A stretch of DNA of 64,000 nucleotides, taken from Luteolibacter rhizosphaerae. Lineage in GTDB: Bacteria > Verrucomicrobiota > Verrucomicrobiia > Verrucomicrobiales > Akkermansiaceae. The position numbers and the translations under genes are program-made. Below the pieces are notes generated by a model. It was not told the DNA's origin, did not search any database, and saw nothing but the letters and a program-made list of their open reading frames with translations. The DNA lies in assembly GCF_025950095.1 (NCBI RefSeq), contig NZ_JAPDDR010000002.1, positions 372,001 to 436,000 of the forward strand, in the 5' to 3' direction. Below are positions 35,960-45,204 of the stretch, one piece after another (the stretch's first letter is position 1; the number at the start of each line of letters is the position of its first letter).

Positions 35960-36994
35960 TCACGGAGTGACGGCCGCCACGCGGGGATCCTTCACGTTCT
36001 GAGCCGTGCTGCTTTCGCCAGTCACGCGAATCTCGTTCGATACGATTGAAATGCCCGGAAGACCGCGCGCGGTGGACTCAGCCGCACTACGGGCCTCGCG
36101 GCTGGGAGCCGTGCCGGTGATCTTCAGCACCCGCTCGGTCAACTCGCCGCGGATGTCCGCATTCACCAAGCGCTCATCGGCAGCAATCGCCGCGTTGAAG
36201 GCCTTCAGCGTATCGTGCTCGCTGGGCACCTTCCCGCCCATGCCTTCCATCGCCAGATCGCTGTTGATCATGATGTCGTCCGCCCACACTTCAGTGACGC
36301 CGGTCACGTGCGAGAGATGCACCAGTTGATCCTTTTCACCCGGGCTGCCGACTTCGCCACCCAAGCTGACCACGCCCTCCTTCACCATCACATCCACGTG
36401 CACGCCGGTGAAGAGCGGGTTGTCCGCCACCATATAGCGGATCTGCTCGCGGATCGCATCATCCGTCCGCACCGTGTCAAAGGTCACTTCGAGGCGGTTG
36501 TCCACCTCTGAAATTCCCGGGATTTCGGTCGCGATTTCGCGGGCAAGCTCCTGCTCGTCCCAAGAACCGATCTCGCCACTCAGAGTCGCGAGACGGTGAT
36601 CCACGCTCACCTTCACCCGGGTCGCATCGATCGCTCCATGAGCCACCAAGCGCTTCTCCACCCGCTCGGCTAGGACGGCATCCTTTGCCACCGGATTGAT
36701 GATTCGTACCCGGTTCACGACAGCGCGCACGCCCTCCATGGACTTGGCTCGGGCGACAGCTCGCTCGGCTTGTTGTAGGGACAAAGCGGTACCGCTGACG
36801 GTTGCGATGCTATTATCGACCGAGACATCCAGTTTGCAGCCCACCAGCTGTCGGTCGGCCTTGATGTCCATGGCGATGAAGTCGGCGGTGTCCGGGCCGC
36901 CTTCAGGGCCCATCTCCGGTGTTGCTGTAGCAGTATTGATAGCTGCGGCCAGCATCATCCACCGGAGGGATCGGAAGAGATTTGATGTATTCAT
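35960..36994 (-). CDS. Secreted protein with four BON domains
   Basis: The 344-residue product has a signal peptide (FRSLRWMMLAAAINTATA) and four consecutive BON domains at about residues 40-110, 115-185, 190-255 and 270-330. Each has the pattern D..I...V......V.G.V....e...a...a..v.GV..V.N.l. BON domains are found in OsmY-like periplasmic proteins and are thought to bind phospholipids or membranes. The ATG at 36994 gives the proper signal; an in-frame ATG at 37012 is possible. It probably acts in envelope stress. About 160 bases upstream are gene-free and likely carry its promoter. Confidence 0.87.
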   Translation of the reverse strand: MNTSNLFRSLRWMMLAAAINTATATPEMGPEGGPDTADFIAMDIKADRQLVGCKLDVSVDNSIATVSGTALSLQQAERAVARAKSMEGVRAVVNRVRIINPVAKDAVLAERVEKRLVAHGAIDATRVKVSVDHRLATLSGEIGSWDEQELAREIATEIPGISEVDNRLEVTFDTVRTDDAIREQIRYMVADNPLFTGVHVDVMVKEGVVSLGGEVGSPGEKDQLVHLSHVTGVTEVWADDIMINSDLAMEGMGGKVPSEHDTLKAFNAAIAADERLVNADIRGELTERVLKITGTAPSREARSAAESTARGLPGISIVSNEIRVTGESSTAQNVKDPRVAAVTP

Positions 36995-37155
36995 GGCGAA
37001 GCGTTTCAGCATTCCTGTCTCGCAAGGGCCGTGCCACGCACGCTACGCCTGTTAGCGCTGAATCGCTTGCGACGATTCCGCCGCATATATCACCCTCCTG
37101 CGGGCGTTTGAAGGTCGCTCCACTGCACCCTCTGGGATGCGTATTGCACCCTCCC

Positions 37156-37914
37156 TCAAGCCTTCTCCCCGGCTTCCACGTCGCCTTCTTCCGCGACGAA
37201 ATCATTCTCGGAAACCGCATCCTCCTCACTCTCTTCGGAAAGCATCGCTTCCTCCGCGGACAAGCCGCTCTCAGCCGCCTCATCCTCGGAAATCGCCGCG
37301 CTCTCCTCGGCCTCTCCTGCCGCAGGATCATCTACCTCCACGGGCTCCTCCGTCGAAACCGGCACCGCCTCTTCAACAGGAGCTTCCTCTTCCACATTCC
37401 GCCCCGGCTCCAGCAGCAGGATCACCTCCTCCTGCACCTTCTCCACCTCGGCCAGCGGAATGTCCGGATCGCGGACTATGAAAACATCACCCAGCTTGCG
37501 GTGCTCGTAGACGCGCAGGATCCCGCTCGGGGTGCGCTGCGTGTCCGTCTCGCGCAGCACCTTTTGGCGCTCCAGCATCACCGCCAGGATGTAGCGGGCG
37601 TTCTCCGTGTGCTCTTCCCCCTCCTCCACCAGACGGCGGAGCAGTTCTTCCGGGCTCTCCCGCTTGAAGGCGTCCTGCTTCTCCGCACCGGCCACCGGCG
37701 CGTGATAAACGGTCTTCCAAAAGCAAAAGGCCTTCTCGTCCTCCGCGGTCCGCGCCTTCCACGCGTCCATGCTGAAGTCCTTCCGCACGTAGCCGGAAGA
37801 CTCCGGATCCGGAAACAGCGCGGTCATGATCTTCTCGCCGTCGTCGAAGGGACGCTCGGTGGCGGAGCAAGCGCGTGCGCGCGAACGGATGTGCCAGGAT
37901 TCGTTGAGTGCCAT
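37156..37914 (-). CDS. Conserved protein of unknown function with acidic C-terminal tail
   Basis: I cannot assign a function. The 252-residue product begins MALNESWHIRSRARACSATE and continues with PFDDGEKIMTALFPDPESSGYVRKDFSMDAW, a pattern I associate with uncharacterised planctomycetal/verrucomicrobial proteins. A mid-region (about 70-150) is helical, and from residue about 165 there is a long Glu/Ala/Val-rich acidic tail. The ATG at 37914 is preferred over upstream in-frame starts, because those would overlap lptF/G and look non-coding. It is the gene downstream of the LptF/G permease, 29 bases away, suggesting a linked envelope role. Confidence 0.75.
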   Translation of the reverse strand: MALNESWHIRSRARACSATERPFDDGEKIMTALFPDPESSGYVRKDFSMDAWKARTAEDEKAFCFWKTVYHAPVAGAEKQDAFKRESPEELLRRLVEEGEEHTENARYILAVMLERQKVLRETDTQRTPSGILRVYEHRKLGDVFIVRDPDIPLAEVEKVQEEVILLLEPGRNVEEEAPVEEAVPVSTEEPVEVDDPAAGEAEESAAISEDEAAESGLSAEEAMLSEESEEDAVSENDFVAEEGDVEAGEKA

Positions 37915-37943
37915 GGAAAACGGAAATCGGTCGCCGCAAGCCC

Positions 37944-39290
37944 TCAGGCCCCGGACGGCAGGAACTTCATCAGCGTCTGGTAAATCGGGCGGCCCGCCAA
38001 GCGGCGCTGGAAGAGGTAAACCGCGATCGTGCCGAAAATGATGCTCGGCAGCCATGCCGCCCACACCGCCTTTACGTGGCCGGAGGCGCCCAGGTTCAGG
38101 CACACGTTGGAGACGAAGAGCATCCCCGCGCACAGGAAGACCGCCATCGCCACGCCACCGCTCGCCCCGCGCCGCGAAAATACCACTCCCAGCGGCGTCG
38201 CCAGCAGCACCACGATGAGGCAATTCACCGGCTGCGCCCAGCGGTAGTGCCACTGCGTCAGGTGACCGCCGCGGCTCGCCCAGCTATTGTCGGGATTCGC
38301 CTCCAGCCAGTCGTTCAGATCGGGGATGCCGAGTTGTTCGGCAGGCAGGCCGGGCCGGATGATCTGCGTCGGCACTTCCTCCCAGCCCTCGATCCGCATC
38401 GGATCCGGCAGGTTCTTCACGAAGTCCGGGTAGCGGTTCTCGCCGAAGACCCGTTGCCGCGGCTCGGTCAGGGTCCACACGCCCGTCGTCGGCGACCATG
38501 CCGCCGTTTTGCCTGAAATGATTGTGTTCAGACGACCGTCCGGGTGCTCTTGGATCACCGTCACATCCTGCAGCGGCACGCCCTTTTGGTAATCGCGCGG
38601 GAAGGAGCCCACCATCCAAAGCCGCCGCGCTTGGAAGTTCCGGTAGCGGATGTTCGGCTCGGCCACACCGCCGATGCCCTTGGCTTCGCGCAGGATCGAG
38701 TTCTCCGCGCCGATCGCGGCCGGGGCCCACTGGTAGTTTAGCCCCGCGCACAGCACCGCGGCCAGCGTGCCAGCAACCAGGAACGGCATCGTCAGCTGGG
38801 CCAGCCCGCGGCCGGTCTGGATCATCGCCACGATCTCCCGCGAGCGGGAGAGGCGGCCCAGGCAGTAGAGGATCGAGAGCAGCAGCGAATAGGGCAGCAG
38901 CATCACGATGATCTCCGGCAGCCGCACCGTGTAGAGCTTCAGCGCCAGTTTCACCGGCTCCGGAGCCAGCTTCAGGTCGTCCAGATTATCGCCCAGATCC
39001 GCGACCAGCCAGACCACGAAGAGGCCGCCGAGACAGATCAGGAAGATTACCAGGAACTGCCGCGTCACGTAGCGGGCCAGCGTGCCGCTCATGATGTAGA
39101 AGAAGCCGCCGATCGCCGGCAGCATGCACAGCGCCATGGCGATCATCGGGCGCAGTGCGTGCGCCTGCTCCTGCACGCCGGGGAAATTCTCCATTTGCTC
39201 GGCTACCGCCTCCCGTTCGAGAGGGCCCACCTTGAAGGCGAGAAGAGCGCCGGCGATGGCGAGGATGAGCGGAACGAGGATGCGCGGCAT
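37944..39290 (-). CDS. LptF/LptG family LPS-export permease
   Basis: The 448-residue protein has the YjgP/YjgQ layout of three N-terminal membrane helices, a periplasmic beta-jellyroll (about residues 190-330) and three C-terminal helices. Signatures include TLARYVTRQFLVIFLICLGGLF and PYSLLLSILYCLGRLSRSREIVAMIQTG, the LptFG loop. LptF and LptG form the transmembrane dimer of the LptB2FG exporter that pulls lipopolysaccharide to LptC. Which of the two it is cannot be told from sequence alone. The ATG at 39290 gives MPRILVPLILAIAG; longer in-frame starts lie further upstream. The partner permease and lptB are not in the window. Confidence 0.9.
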   Translation of the reverse strand: MPRILVPLILAIAGALLAFKVGPLEREAVAEQMENFPGVQEQAHALRPMIAMALCMLPAIGGFFYIMSGTLARYVTRQFLVIFLICLGGLFVVWLVADLGDNLDDLKLAPEPVKLALKLYTVRLPEIIVMLLPYSLLLSILYCLGRLSRSREIVAMIQTGRGLAQLTMPFLVAGTLAAVLCAGLNYQWAPAAIGAENSILREAKGIGGVAEPNIRYRNFQARRLWMVGSFPRDYQKGVPLQDVTVIQEHPDGRLNTIISGKTAAWSPTTGVWTLTEPRQRVFGENRYPDFVKNLPDPMRIEGWEEVPTQIIRPGLPAEQLGIPDLNDWLEANPDNSWASRGGHLTQWHYRWAQPVNCLIVVLLATPLGVVFSRRGASGGVAMAVFLCAGMLFVSNVCLNLGASGHVKAVWAAWLPSIIFGTIAVYLFQRRLAGRPIYQTLMKFLPSGA

Positions 39291-39392
39291 GGCGGGGAAT
39301 CCGCCCGGAGCATGCGGCGACTTGGCGGTTTGTAAAGATCGCCGGTTTGGTGCTTGGCAGCGGGCTCGCTCCACAGTGCAAATGCGGGCCGC

Positions 39393-41390
39393 ATGATCGC
39401 CTCCCTCGAGGGCCAGCCCCTGCCCGATGCCTTCGTCGAGGAGATCGCCTTGGCATTCTCCCACGGCGGCGCCCTCGCCCGGTCAAAGGACTTCGAATTC
39501 CGGGCCGAGCAGCAGCAACTCGCCGTGGCCGTGGCCGAAGCCTTGGTCGGGAAACGCTGCCTCGTGGCGGAAGCCGGCACCGGCGTGGGCAAGTCGCTCG
39601 CCTACCTCGTCCCCGCCGCCCGCTTCGCCCTTCAGAGCGGGCGCAAGGCGATCATCTCCACCCACACGATCAACTTGCAGGAGCAGTTGATCCGTAAAGA
39701 TATACCAATTGTTCGGAAGATCTTGGGTGAGGAACTTCCCGCCGTGCTCTTGAAGGGTCGGGGAAACTACCTCTGCCCGCTCCGCCTGCGCCGCGCCTTC
39801 GAGCAATCCGGCGACCTCTTCACCTCCACGGAAAACGAGGAGTTGAACCGCATCCGCGAGTGGGCGGAGGGCACCAAGGATGGTACCCTGAGCGATCTCG
39901 ACTTCCAGCCCTCCATGAAGGTCTGGCTGCAGGTCTGCTCGGAGGCGCACCTCTGCACCGCCCGCCACTGCGGCCCGCGCGGGAATTGCTTCTTCCAGGA
40001 AGCCCGCAAGGCCGCGGCCGAGGCCAAGCTGGTGGTGGTCAACCACACGCTCTTCTTCGCCCTGCTGGAGACCGGGGATTCCTTGGAAAACGAGAAGCCC
40101 TCCGGTTTCCTGTTTCCGAATGACTTCGTGATCCTCGATGAGGCGCACACGCTGGAGCAAGTCGCCGCCGTCCAGCTAGGCCTCCGTGTCAGTCAGGCGG
40201 GCATGCGCTTCGATCTCCAGCGGCTCTACAATCCACGCACCCGCAAGGGCTTGTTACGCTCCTTCCGCAAGTCGTCCGCGCTGCTCGCGGTGGAAGACGC
40301 GATCAAGGCGGCCGACGAATTCTTCGGCGATCTGGGCCACGCCGCGCACTTCGGCGAGTACTCGAAGGAATGGCGCGTCCGCCAACCGGAGCTGGTGCCG
40401 AATAGCGCCGCCGAGCCCCTGCGTCGCCTCTGGACGGAGATCGATGCCCTCGCCGCGGATGTGGAAAGCGAGACGACCCGCGCCGAGCTGCAGGATGCCT
40501 CCCGCAAGCTTCGCGAGGCCCATGGCGCCATCGGCTGCTTTCTCGATCAGAGCGGGGAGGACAATGTCCACTGGATCGAGCGCTCGGGTCGCGATGAGAG
40601 CCTTTTCTCCCTGCATGCCGCGCCGATCCGCGTGGCGGACAAGCTCCGCACCCTGCTCTTCGCGCCGGGGAAAACCTGCGTGATGACCAGCGCCACGCTC
40701 GGGGTGGGGGATCCCTTGCTCGGCTGGTTCCGCGGCCGGGTCGGCGCGGAGGATGTGCCCGCCCTCTGCATCGGCAGTCCCTTCGATTTCCAGCGCCAGA
40801 TGAAGATCCGCATCTGGAAAACCATGCCGGAGCCCACCGCTCCCGCCTATGGCAAGGCGCTTGTGGAAGCGATCCGCGCCGCCGTCGAAGCCAGCGAGGG
40901 CAAGGCCTTCGTGCTCTTCACGAGCTATCGCACCATGAAAAACGCCGCGGACGCGCTCCGCCGCCACTTCGAGGATCGCGGCTGGCGCCTGCTGGTTCAG
41001 GGCGATGGCATGCCGCGTCACCGCATGGTCGAGGAATTCCGGAAGGATATCCACAGCATCCTCTTCGGCACCGACAGCTTCTGGACCGGCGTGGATGTGC
41101 CCGGGGAAACGCTCTCGAACGTGGTCGTCACCCGCTTGCCCTTCGCCGTGCCGGACCATCCGCTCACCCAGTCTCGCTTGGAAGCACTCGAAGCGGAAGG
41201 GGCGAACCCCTTCATGGAATACTCCGTCCCGGAGGCTATCCTGAAGCTCCGCCAAGGCGTCGGCCGCCTCATTCGCACCGCAAAGGACCAAGGTCTCGTC
41301 TCGATCCTCGACAACCGGATCCTGACCAAACGCTACGGCCGCCTCTTCCTCGACGCCCTCCCGCAGGCCCCCGTCGAAGTTGTCGGGTGA
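39393..41390 (+). CDS. DinG/XPD-type ATP-dependent DNA helicase with Fe-S domain
   Basis: The 665-residue superfamily 2 helicase has Walker A GTGVGKS at residues 62-68, the DEAH box at 249-252 (VILDEAHTLEQ) and C-terminal motif VI-like GVGRLIRT. Between motifs Ia and II, a cluster of cysteines (NYLCPL, VCSEAHLC, RHCGPRGNCFF) marks the 4Fe-4S domain of the DinG/XPD group, which unwinds DNA with 5'-3' polarity and often handles R-loops. The ATG at 39393 gives MIASLEGQPLPDAF; an in-frame start at 39354 is possible. It is divergent from the LptF/G gene across about 100 bases. Confidence 0.9.
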   Translation: MIASLEGQPLPDAFVEEIALAFSHGGALARSKDFEFRAEQQQLAVAVAEALVGKRCLVAEAGTGVGKSLAYLVPAARFALQSGRKAIISTHTINLQEQLIRKDIPIVRKILGEELPAVLLKGRGNYLCPLRLRRAFEQSGDLFTSTENEELNRIREWAEGTKDGTLSDLDFQPSMKVWLQVCSEAHLCTARHCGPRGNCFFQEARKAAAEAKLVVVNHTLFFALLETGDSLENEKPSGFLFPNDFVILDEAHTLEQVAAVQLGLRVSQAGMRFDLQRLYNPRTRKGLLRSFRKSSALLAVEDAIKAADEFFGDLGHAAHFGEYSKEWRVRQPELVPNSAAEPLRRLWTEIDALAADVESETTRAELQDASRKLREAHGAIGCFLDQSGEDNVHWIERSGRDESLFSLHAAPIRVADKLRTLLFAPGKTCVMTSATLGVGDPLLGWFRGRVGAEDVPALCIGSPFDFQRQMKIRIWKTMPEPTAPAYGKALVEAIRAAVEASEGKAFVLFTSYRTMKNAADALRRHFEDRGWRLLVQGDGMPRHRMVEEFRKDIHSILFGTDSFWTGVDVPGETLSNVVVTRLPFAVPDHPLTQSRLEALEAEGANPFMEYSVPEAILKLRQGVGRLIRTAKDQGLVSILDNRILTKRYGRLFLDALPQAPVEVVG

Positions 41391-41509
41391 CCCGGGAGTA
41401 ACGCACGCAACCCTGAGGATTTGAGAGGCAGGGACCTTTCTCCGAAAGGTCAGGCGGGGGGCGGTCGGAACCTTGGACCTAAAGTTACCCCACTCGAACT
41501 CGCGCCTCC

Positions 41510-41567
41510 AAAGCCCCAAAGGGCGAAAAGAAGAAAGCCTAAGGTAAGGAGCGAGGCGACGCAGCCC
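41510..41567 (+). repeat. Intergenic tandem repeat, copy 1 (degenerate)
   Basis: Begins AAAGCCCCAAAGGGCGAAAAG and continues to GGAGCGAGGCGACGCAGCCC. It aligns with copy 2 at 41574-41637 through most of its length, but the hairpin arms are partly decayed (CCTAAGG for CCCAGGG). Confidence 0.75.
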
Positions 41568-41573
41568 ATCTCA

Positions 41574-41637
41574 AAAGCCCCAACGGGGCGACAAGGAGAA
41601 AGCCCAGGGTAAGGAGCAACGCGACGCAACCCTGGGT
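41574..41637 (+). repeat. Intergenic tandem repeat, copy 2
   Basis: Begins AAAGCCCCAACGGGGCGAC with a small GCCCC-AAC-GGGGC hairpin, then CCCAGGGT...ACCCTGGG as a second stem. This form, with two stems, resembles repeats I remember from planctomycetal, verrucomicrobial and other genomes that produce spurious small open frames. It is probably a mobile or structural intergenic repeat. Confidence 0.8.
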
Positions 41638-41731
41638 CTACGCGTCAAAAAAATTGGCCCCCTGAAGGGGGGCGAGGAGCTCGCAACTGAAAGAACCGCC
41701 CGGATCCACCGAACGCCCTCCACCCCGCGCC

Positions 41732-42445
41732 TCAAATCCCCACCGAGTCCGCGATCGCCTCCTTCAGCAGCCGGGCGCTCCACTGCCCCGGTGCCGTCGG
41801 CGCATTCCCGATGTAGCCGTAGTTTAGCACCCCTCCGTGCTGCGCGCACAGCACCCGGGAAGCCGGTGCCAGCGGCCCCATCCCCATCAGCGCCAGCGGG
41901 ATCTCAGCTCCCGCCTTCTGTAGCGCTACAAGTTTCTTAAGTCCCTCCAGATCATGCAGTCGAACCGCCGCCTTGAAACATGAGGCACCGGCCTTGGCCG
42001 CCTCCGCCGCCAGTTCCGGAATCCTGCCGAAGCTATCGTCCCGGCCCTCGAAATCGTGCCAGGACGCCACCCAGGACAGCCCCTGCTCACGCAGTTCCTC
42101 CTTCAAGCTTCCGCTCACATCCACGGAAGCCAATTCGATGTCGATGATCGCCGCGTCGGGAAGACTCGCCCGGAGCAGTTCGAGGCGCTTCCCGGCATCC
42201 AGATCTCCGGCTCCTCCCTCATCTCCGCGGCGGGCGGTGAAGAGCAGCGGGAGACCCTCCAGATGTACCCAAGGCCTTGATCCTGTTAGGATGTCTTCCA
42301 CGTCCAACAGATCGAGCCGGATCTCGATCAGGTCGCAGGCCACCCTCGCCTCGGCAATGCTTGCGGCTGCAAGGCTTTCCGCATTTCCGAAGCTTCCAAC
42401 CACCAAGGGTTGGTAGGGCTTGAGCACGGGGCGTTGGGAACTCAC
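41732..42445 (-). CDS. aroD: 3-dehydroquinate dehydratase, type I
   Basis: Class I dehydroquinase makes 3-dehydroshikimate through a Schiff base. The core begins PLVVGSFGNAESLAAAS. Catalytic features are EIRLDLL (Glu), SWHDFEG (His), CFKAAVR (the Schiff-base Lys), GPLAPASRVLC (Arg) and the C-terminal PTAPGQW loop, where the usual Ser-Ala-Pro-Gly-Gln has Thr for Ser. With the GTG at 42445 the protein is 237 residues, the normal size, and 161 bases remain for the divergent promoters. An ATG at 42562 would add 39 residues without homology and leave 44 bases, so I prefer the GTG. Confidence 0.85.
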   Translation of the reverse strand: MSSQRPVLKPYQPLVVGSFGNAESLAAASIAEARVACDLIEIRLDLLDVEDILTGSRPWVHLEGLPLLFTARRGDEGGAGDLDAGKRLELLRASLPDAAIIDIELASVDVSGSLKEELREQGLSWVASWHDFEGRDDSFGRIPELAAEAAKAGASCFKAAVRLHDLEGLKKLVALQKAGAEIPLALMGMGPLAPASRVLCAQHGGVLNYGYIGNAPTAPGQWSARLLKEAIADSVGI

Positions 42446-42606
42446 CGCAGGAGCAGAAACGCCGGGCCCTCCGCCTGTCAACCGTGGCCGTCGATGCACG
42501 GCAGTTTCGATGTATATACCTGACGGATTTTTCTCCTGAATTACGAGGATTTCTCTGGTCAATACCCGGAGGCTTTCCCTAGTTCTCCAAAAACCTAAAG
42601 CCCACC

Positions 42607-43239
42607 ATGAAACATCGCTTTGCTACCGTCCGTAGGTCGGCACTCGCCGCCGTCGCCGCCACCGCAGCTGCTTTTGCACTGCTTCCGGCATCCGTTTCCG
42701 CCCAGGCAAAGGGCGAGGTGGGAAACCTCACCTTCGATGACCTCCCGTCCCCGGACATCAAGGCCGGCAAGGACAAGGCCTTCAAACCGAAGGATTGGCT
42801 CGAGGTCGAAGCCGGCTTCAAGCTCCCGGGCACGCCGGAGCAGAAGAAGATCGGCTTCATCAACTCTGTCACCGTGAAGTGGTACGTGGCGATGAAGAAC
42901 CCGGATGGCAAGGGCTTCATCAAGCTCTCCAAGACGATCGAGCACATCAACGTGCCGGTGGATGAAGAAGTCTTCACTTCCGTCTACATGTCGCCCAGCG
43001 CCCTGAAGCGCCTGACCGGTAAGGACAAGGCTGGCAAGGGTGCCGTAGAAGCCGTCGGCCTCGAAGTTCTCGTCGATGGCGAGAAGGTCGGCCAAGCCTC
43101 CGTGAAGCAGAAGGAAGGCTGGTGGTCGTCCGGCAGCCTCTCCGACCAGAGCGACAAGTTCCCCCTTCTCAACAAGAACGAGACTCCGTTCCAAATGTTC
43201 TGGTACGACCGCTACGCGGAGATCCAGAAGGAGCGCTGA
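42607..43239 (+). CDS. Secreted protein, Amuc_1102-like, first gene of a pilus cluster
   Basis: A 210-residue protein with a signal peptide (LAAVAATAAAFALLPASVSA, cut near QAKG) and a beta-rich mature part of about 178 residues. There is no enzyme motif. It opens a five-gene cluster whose order matches the Akkermansia Amuc_1102 to Amuc_1098 locus, and its size and position correspond to Amuc_1102 (recalled, not aligned). Its role in that locus is not established; a periplasmic accessory protein of the pilus machine is likely (inference). The next gene begins 60 bases downstream. Confidence 0.8.
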   Translation: MKHRFATVRRSALAAVAATAAAFALLPASVSAQAKGEVGNLTFDDLPSPDIKAGKDKAFKPKDWLEVEAGFKLPGTPEQKKIGFINSVTVKWYVAMKNPDGKGFIKLSKTIEHINVPVDEEVFTSVYMSPSALKRLTGKDKAGKGAVEAVGLEVLVDGEKVGQASVKQKEGWWSSGSLSDQSDKFPLLNKNETPFQMFWYDRYAEIQKER

Positions 43240-43299
43240 TCGCGGCTTTCCCTCCCCGGCGTCCGCTCTCGAATTCCCGTCTTTTTCCCAAAGCCCGTC

Positions 43300-45174
43300 A
43301 TGGCTGACAACCAGTCCTCAATCGCATTAAACATCGGCTCCCAGCGGGTCAGCATGGCCGTCTTCGAGCCATCGAAGTCCGGCAGCAGCCTCGTCCTGAA
43401 GGCCTACGACAGTGAAACCGTGCTGGCCGATCCGGCCACCGAGGCTTCCCGTCCGGCCCAGATCGCCTACGCCATCGGCCAGCTCAGCCAGCGGCTGAAG
43501 GCCAAGGGCAAGGTCCGCTACGCTGTCTCCGGCCAGTCCGTCTTCACCCGCTTCGTCAAGCTTCCGCCCTTGGGCGACGATGACATCGAGCAGCTGGTGA
43601 CCTTCGAAGCCCAGCAGCACGTCCCCTTCCCGCTGGAAGAGGTCGCATGGGACTACGAGATCCTCGAAAGCTCCGGTGAGAAGGAAGTCGTGATCGTTGC
43701 GATCAAGGCTGAATCCCTCGACGAACTCAACGAGTCGGTGACCTCCACCGGCATGAGCACCGCCGAAGTGGATGTCGCCCCGATGGCGCTCTACAATGCC
43801 TTCCGCGCCGCCTATCCGAATGTCACCGAGCCGGTCCTCCTGATCGACATCGGCGCGAAGGCGACCGACCTGCTTTACATCGAAGGCAAGCGCTTCTTCA
43901 CCCGCAGCGTGAACCGCGGCGGCGTCTCGATCACCTCGGCGATCTCGAAGGAGTACGGCGTGCCCTTCGGCGAGGCGGAAGCCCACAAGACCCAGAGCGG
44001 TCTGGTGGCCCTCGGCGGCGGTCACACCGAGCAGCTCGATGAGACGACGGCGGCCCTCGCCTCGACCATCCGCAATGCCCTCGGCCAGCTGCCGGCGGAA
44101 ATCGCCCGCACCACGAACTACTACCGCAGCCAGCACGGCGGCAATGCGCCGAAGATGGTGGTGCTCGCCGGTGGTGGCGCGAACCTCCCTTACACCAAGG
44201 AGTTCTTCGAAGAAAAGCTGCACCTGCCGGTGGAGTTCTTCAATCCCGTCAGCGCCATCTCCGTCGGCAAGAACGTCGATACCGAGAAGCTGGGCCGCGA
44301 GGCTCACCTGATGGGCGAGCTGGTGGGCCTCGGCCTGCGCAGCATCGGCAAGTCCGCGATCAACATCGACCTCGTTCCGACCAAGGTTCAGGCCGCCCGT
44401 ACCGCGGACAAGCAGAAGCCCTTCTTTATCGGAGCGGCGGCTCTCTTCCTCGGCGGTCTTGCCGCATGGGGGCTCTTCAACACTCTCGCCAAGGCCAAGG
44501 CCGAAGGTGAACTCAAGAGCCTCACCGAGCAGAAGGAAGCCCTCGAGCAATACAACACGCCGCTGCAGGCCCAGACCAAGCAGCAGGCCGCGCTCGTGGA
44601 ACGCGCCTCTCAATACACCAAGACCGAAGAGGAGCGCAGCTTCTGGCTCGAAACCATCCAGGAGGTCCAAGCGGCATTCGCCAGCGAGGCGGTCTGGATC
44701 ACCGACTTCGAGCCGGTCTTCGGCTATCAGCCCTTCGAGAAGGACAACAAGCCGCGCTCGACCGTGAAGGGCGAGTTCTACAGCATCAACTACGGCCAGA
44801 CCGCCCTTGAGAGCATCAAGGTGGAAGGCCCGAATGCTGGCAAGAAGCCGGCGAAGGGTGCTCCGCCCGCTCCGGAAATCACGCCGACCGCGAATGCCAT
44901 CCGCATCACCGGTTTCTGGCGCAGCAATCCACGCGGCAGCAATGTCATCTACGACATCCTGAAGAAGCTCCGCGCGAATCCGCAGCACCTCAAGTTCGAG
45001 GCGCTGCCGTGGACCGCCGCTTCCGGCAAGACCCCGGCCAAGTTCGGCACCGAGCCGGTCGAAGTGCCGGATCAGAACATCGTCAAGCAATTGGAAAGCG
45101 CCCCGGCCGCCGAGGAATTCGCTGCTCCTTTTGTCGTCGTCATCCCGCTTTCCCGCGAAGTTCCCGTCCGCTGA
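43300..45174 (+). CDS. PilM-like ATPase fused to a PilN-like membrane/periplasmic part
   Basis: The 624-residue protein has an N-terminal actin-like PilM domain (residues about 5-350; NIGSQRVSMAVFEPS, LIDIGAKATDLLYI, VLAGGGANLPYTK are nucleotide-binding loops). A single membrane helix follows (about 373-392, FIGAAALFLGGLAAWGLF), then a coiled coil (about 395-430) and a C-terminal periplasmic domain. In pseudomonad type IV pili, PilM binds the cytoplasmic tail of separate PilN; here the two activities appear joined in one chain. It corresponds by order to Amuc_1101. It should link the cytoplasm to the inner-membrane platform. Confidence 0.88.
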   Translation: MADNQSSIALNIGSQRVSMAVFEPSKSGSSLVLKAYDSETVLADPATEASRPAQIAYAIGQLSQRLKAKGKVRYAVSGQSVFTRFVKLPPLGDDDIEQLVTFEAQQHVPFPLEEVAWDYEILESSGEKEVVIVAIKAESLDELNESVTSTGMSTAEVDVAPMALYNAFRAAYPNVTEPVLLIDIGAKATDLLYIEGKRFFTRSVNRGGVSITSAISKEYGVPFGEAEAHKTQSGLVALGGGHTEQLDETTAALASTIRNALGQLPAEIARTTNYYRSQHGGNAPKMVVLAGGGANLPYTKEFFEEKLHLPVEFFNPVSAISVGKNVDTEKLGREAHLMGELVGLGLRSIGKSAINIDLVPTKVQAARTADKQKPFFIGAAALFLGGLAAWGLFNTLAKAKAEGELKSLTEQKEALEQYNTPLQAQTKQQAALVERASQYTKTEEERSFWLETIQEVQAAFASEAVWITDFEPVFGYQPFEKDNKPRSTVKGEFYSINYGQTALESIKVEGPNAGKKPAKGAPPAPEITPTANAIRITGFWRSNPRGSNVIYDILKKLRANPQHLKFEALPWTAASGKTPAKFGTEPVEVPDQNIVKQLESAPAAEEFAAPFVVVIPLSREVPVR

Positions 45175-45204
45175 TCGTCACCCCAATTTAACACGCCCTC
45201 GACC

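Larger units (their letters stand above)
41391..41731. other. Gene-free stretch of 341 bases with tandem repeats
   Basis: No gene is visible between the helicase and the end of aroD. It holds two copies of a roughly 60-base repeat (listed separately), a hairpin CCTTTC-TCC-GAAAGG near 41440, and a second, CCCCCTGAAGGGGGG near 41660. The rest shows nothing I can support. Confidence 0.6.

Noticed and set aside
42446-42562. N-terminal extension of aroD to the ATG at 42562
   Set aside because: The added 39 residues have no dehydroquinase homology and would leave too little room for the divergent promoters.
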